Shown here: piece after piece, positions 15,500 to 15,768 of the stretch
Layout of the letters: each line of letters starts with the position of its first letter
Position numbering within the stretch: the stretch's first letter is position 1
Assembly: GCA_035718085.1 (NCBI GenBank)
Contig: DASTHS010000127.1
Coordinates: 1-15,768, forward strand
Direction of reading: 5' to 3'
DNA length: 15,768 nucleotides
DNA from: DASTHS01 sp035718085
Lineage (GTDB): Bacteria > Actinomycetota > Acidimicrobiia > Acidimicrobiales > Palsa-688
Notes under the pieces: generated by a model
What the model was told of the DNA's origin: nothing
Databases searched by the model: none
The model's input: only the letters and a program-made list of their open reading frames with translations
Translations under genes and position numbers: made by a program

Positions 15500-15768
15500 A
15501 TGAGCGGCATCGCGGCGCCCACCGTGGTCGAATGCCGGGCGATGCCCGCCGACCCCCAGCCCGTCCGCACGGGCACCCTGCTGTGGACCCCTCCGGCCGA
15601 GCGGGCGGCGGCCAGCCGCCTCGGGCGCTGGCTCTCCGCCCTCCGCGGCGCCGGGACGCTGCCCCGCGACAGCGGCTACGACGAGGCCCACGCCTGGTCG
15701 GTCGGTGACCCGGGGGCGTTCTGGCCGGCGGTGGCCGACGAGCTCGGCATCGCCTGGTCGACCCCACC
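15500..15768 (+). CDS. Acetoacetyl-CoA synthetase-like protein, N-terminal fragment (3' end outside window)
   Basis: The frame stays open to the window edge, giving 89 residues. The segment TGTLLWTPPAERAAASRLGR (25-44) followed by GYDEAHAWSVGDPGAFW (63-79) matches the ACAS_N domain that opens acetoacetate-CoA and acetyl-CoA ligases, where Trp-Ser-Val ... Phe-Trp is conserved. The LLWTP form is more like acetoacetyl-CoA synthetases. The adenylation domain would lie beyond the window. Two in-frame ATGs are possible, 15500 and 15542; the second would give MPADPQPVRTG and still keep the whole domain. The stretch 15465-15499 upstream is clearly less GC-rich than its surroundings and is likely the promoter, although no clean -10 is seen. 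Confidence 0.75.
   Translation, partial: MSGIAAPTVVECRAMPADPQPVRTGTLLWTPPAERAAASRLGRWLSALRGAGTLPRDSGYDEAHAWSVGDPGAFWPAVADELGIAWSTP

Noticed and set aside
15262..15708. Plus-strand open frame across the structured intergenic region into the acyl-CoA synthetase start
   Set aside because: Composition is Arg/Gly-rich, it covers the 6C RNA, and it is out of frame with the ACAS_N-matching reading frame.

Overview
This window is very GC-rich, densely coded DNA from a member of the Actinomycetota. I infer a lineage such as Acidimicrobiia, though the class is uncertain. The grounds are the actinobacterial-type SOS boxes, the imuA'/imuB/dnaE2 mutagenesis genes, a DUF2510 module, a fused ECF transporter like that of mycobacteria, a 6C small RNA and several apparently leaderless genes.

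Layout. Positions 1-2001 (+): the 3' part of a VirD4/TraG-type coupling ATPase, immediately followed (TAG then GTG, no gap) by a luciferase-like flavin oxidoreductase. Positions 2055-5203 (-): a two-gene ECF transporter. The first gene fuses an S-component-like membrane domain with two ABC ATPase domains, and a DUF2510 module sits inside the second ATPase. It overlaps the EcfT gene by ATGA. Positions 5286-8974 (-): the error-prone polymerase gene dnaE2, followed 29 bp later by a small DUF2945 gene. Positions 9054-11035 (+): an amidase-signature enzyme and a PAP2-family membrane phosphatase. Positions 11053-13628 (-): imuA' and imuB overlapping by GTGA. Positions 13699-15099 (-): an ACT-domain malic enzyme. 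Positions 15100-15499: a 400-bp structured intergenic region holding a 6C-type small RNA on the minus strand. Positions 15500-15768 (+): the beginning of an acetoacetyl-CoA-synthetase-like gene.

The central system is the SOS-inducible mutasome. DnaE2 is the translesion polymerase, ImuB is the catalytically dead Y-family adaptor that binds the sliding clamp, and ImuA' is the RecA-fold partner. The same 16-bp palindrome, TCGAACACGTGTTCGA, precedes both dnaE2 and imuA'. In both cases it ends exactly 12 bp before the start codon, with a TAnnnT -10 element and a 6-nt gap filling the interval. The two promoters are therefore built alike and probably give leaderless transcripts under LexA control. 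The DUF2945 gene behind dnaE2 may be a co-induced passenger. The amidase and PAP2 genes between the two SOS units have no evident role in repair.

The most unusual points are the DUF2510 insertion within an EcfA ATPase, the duplicated SOS promoter architecture, and the 6C RNA with a third C6-containing hairpin downstream.
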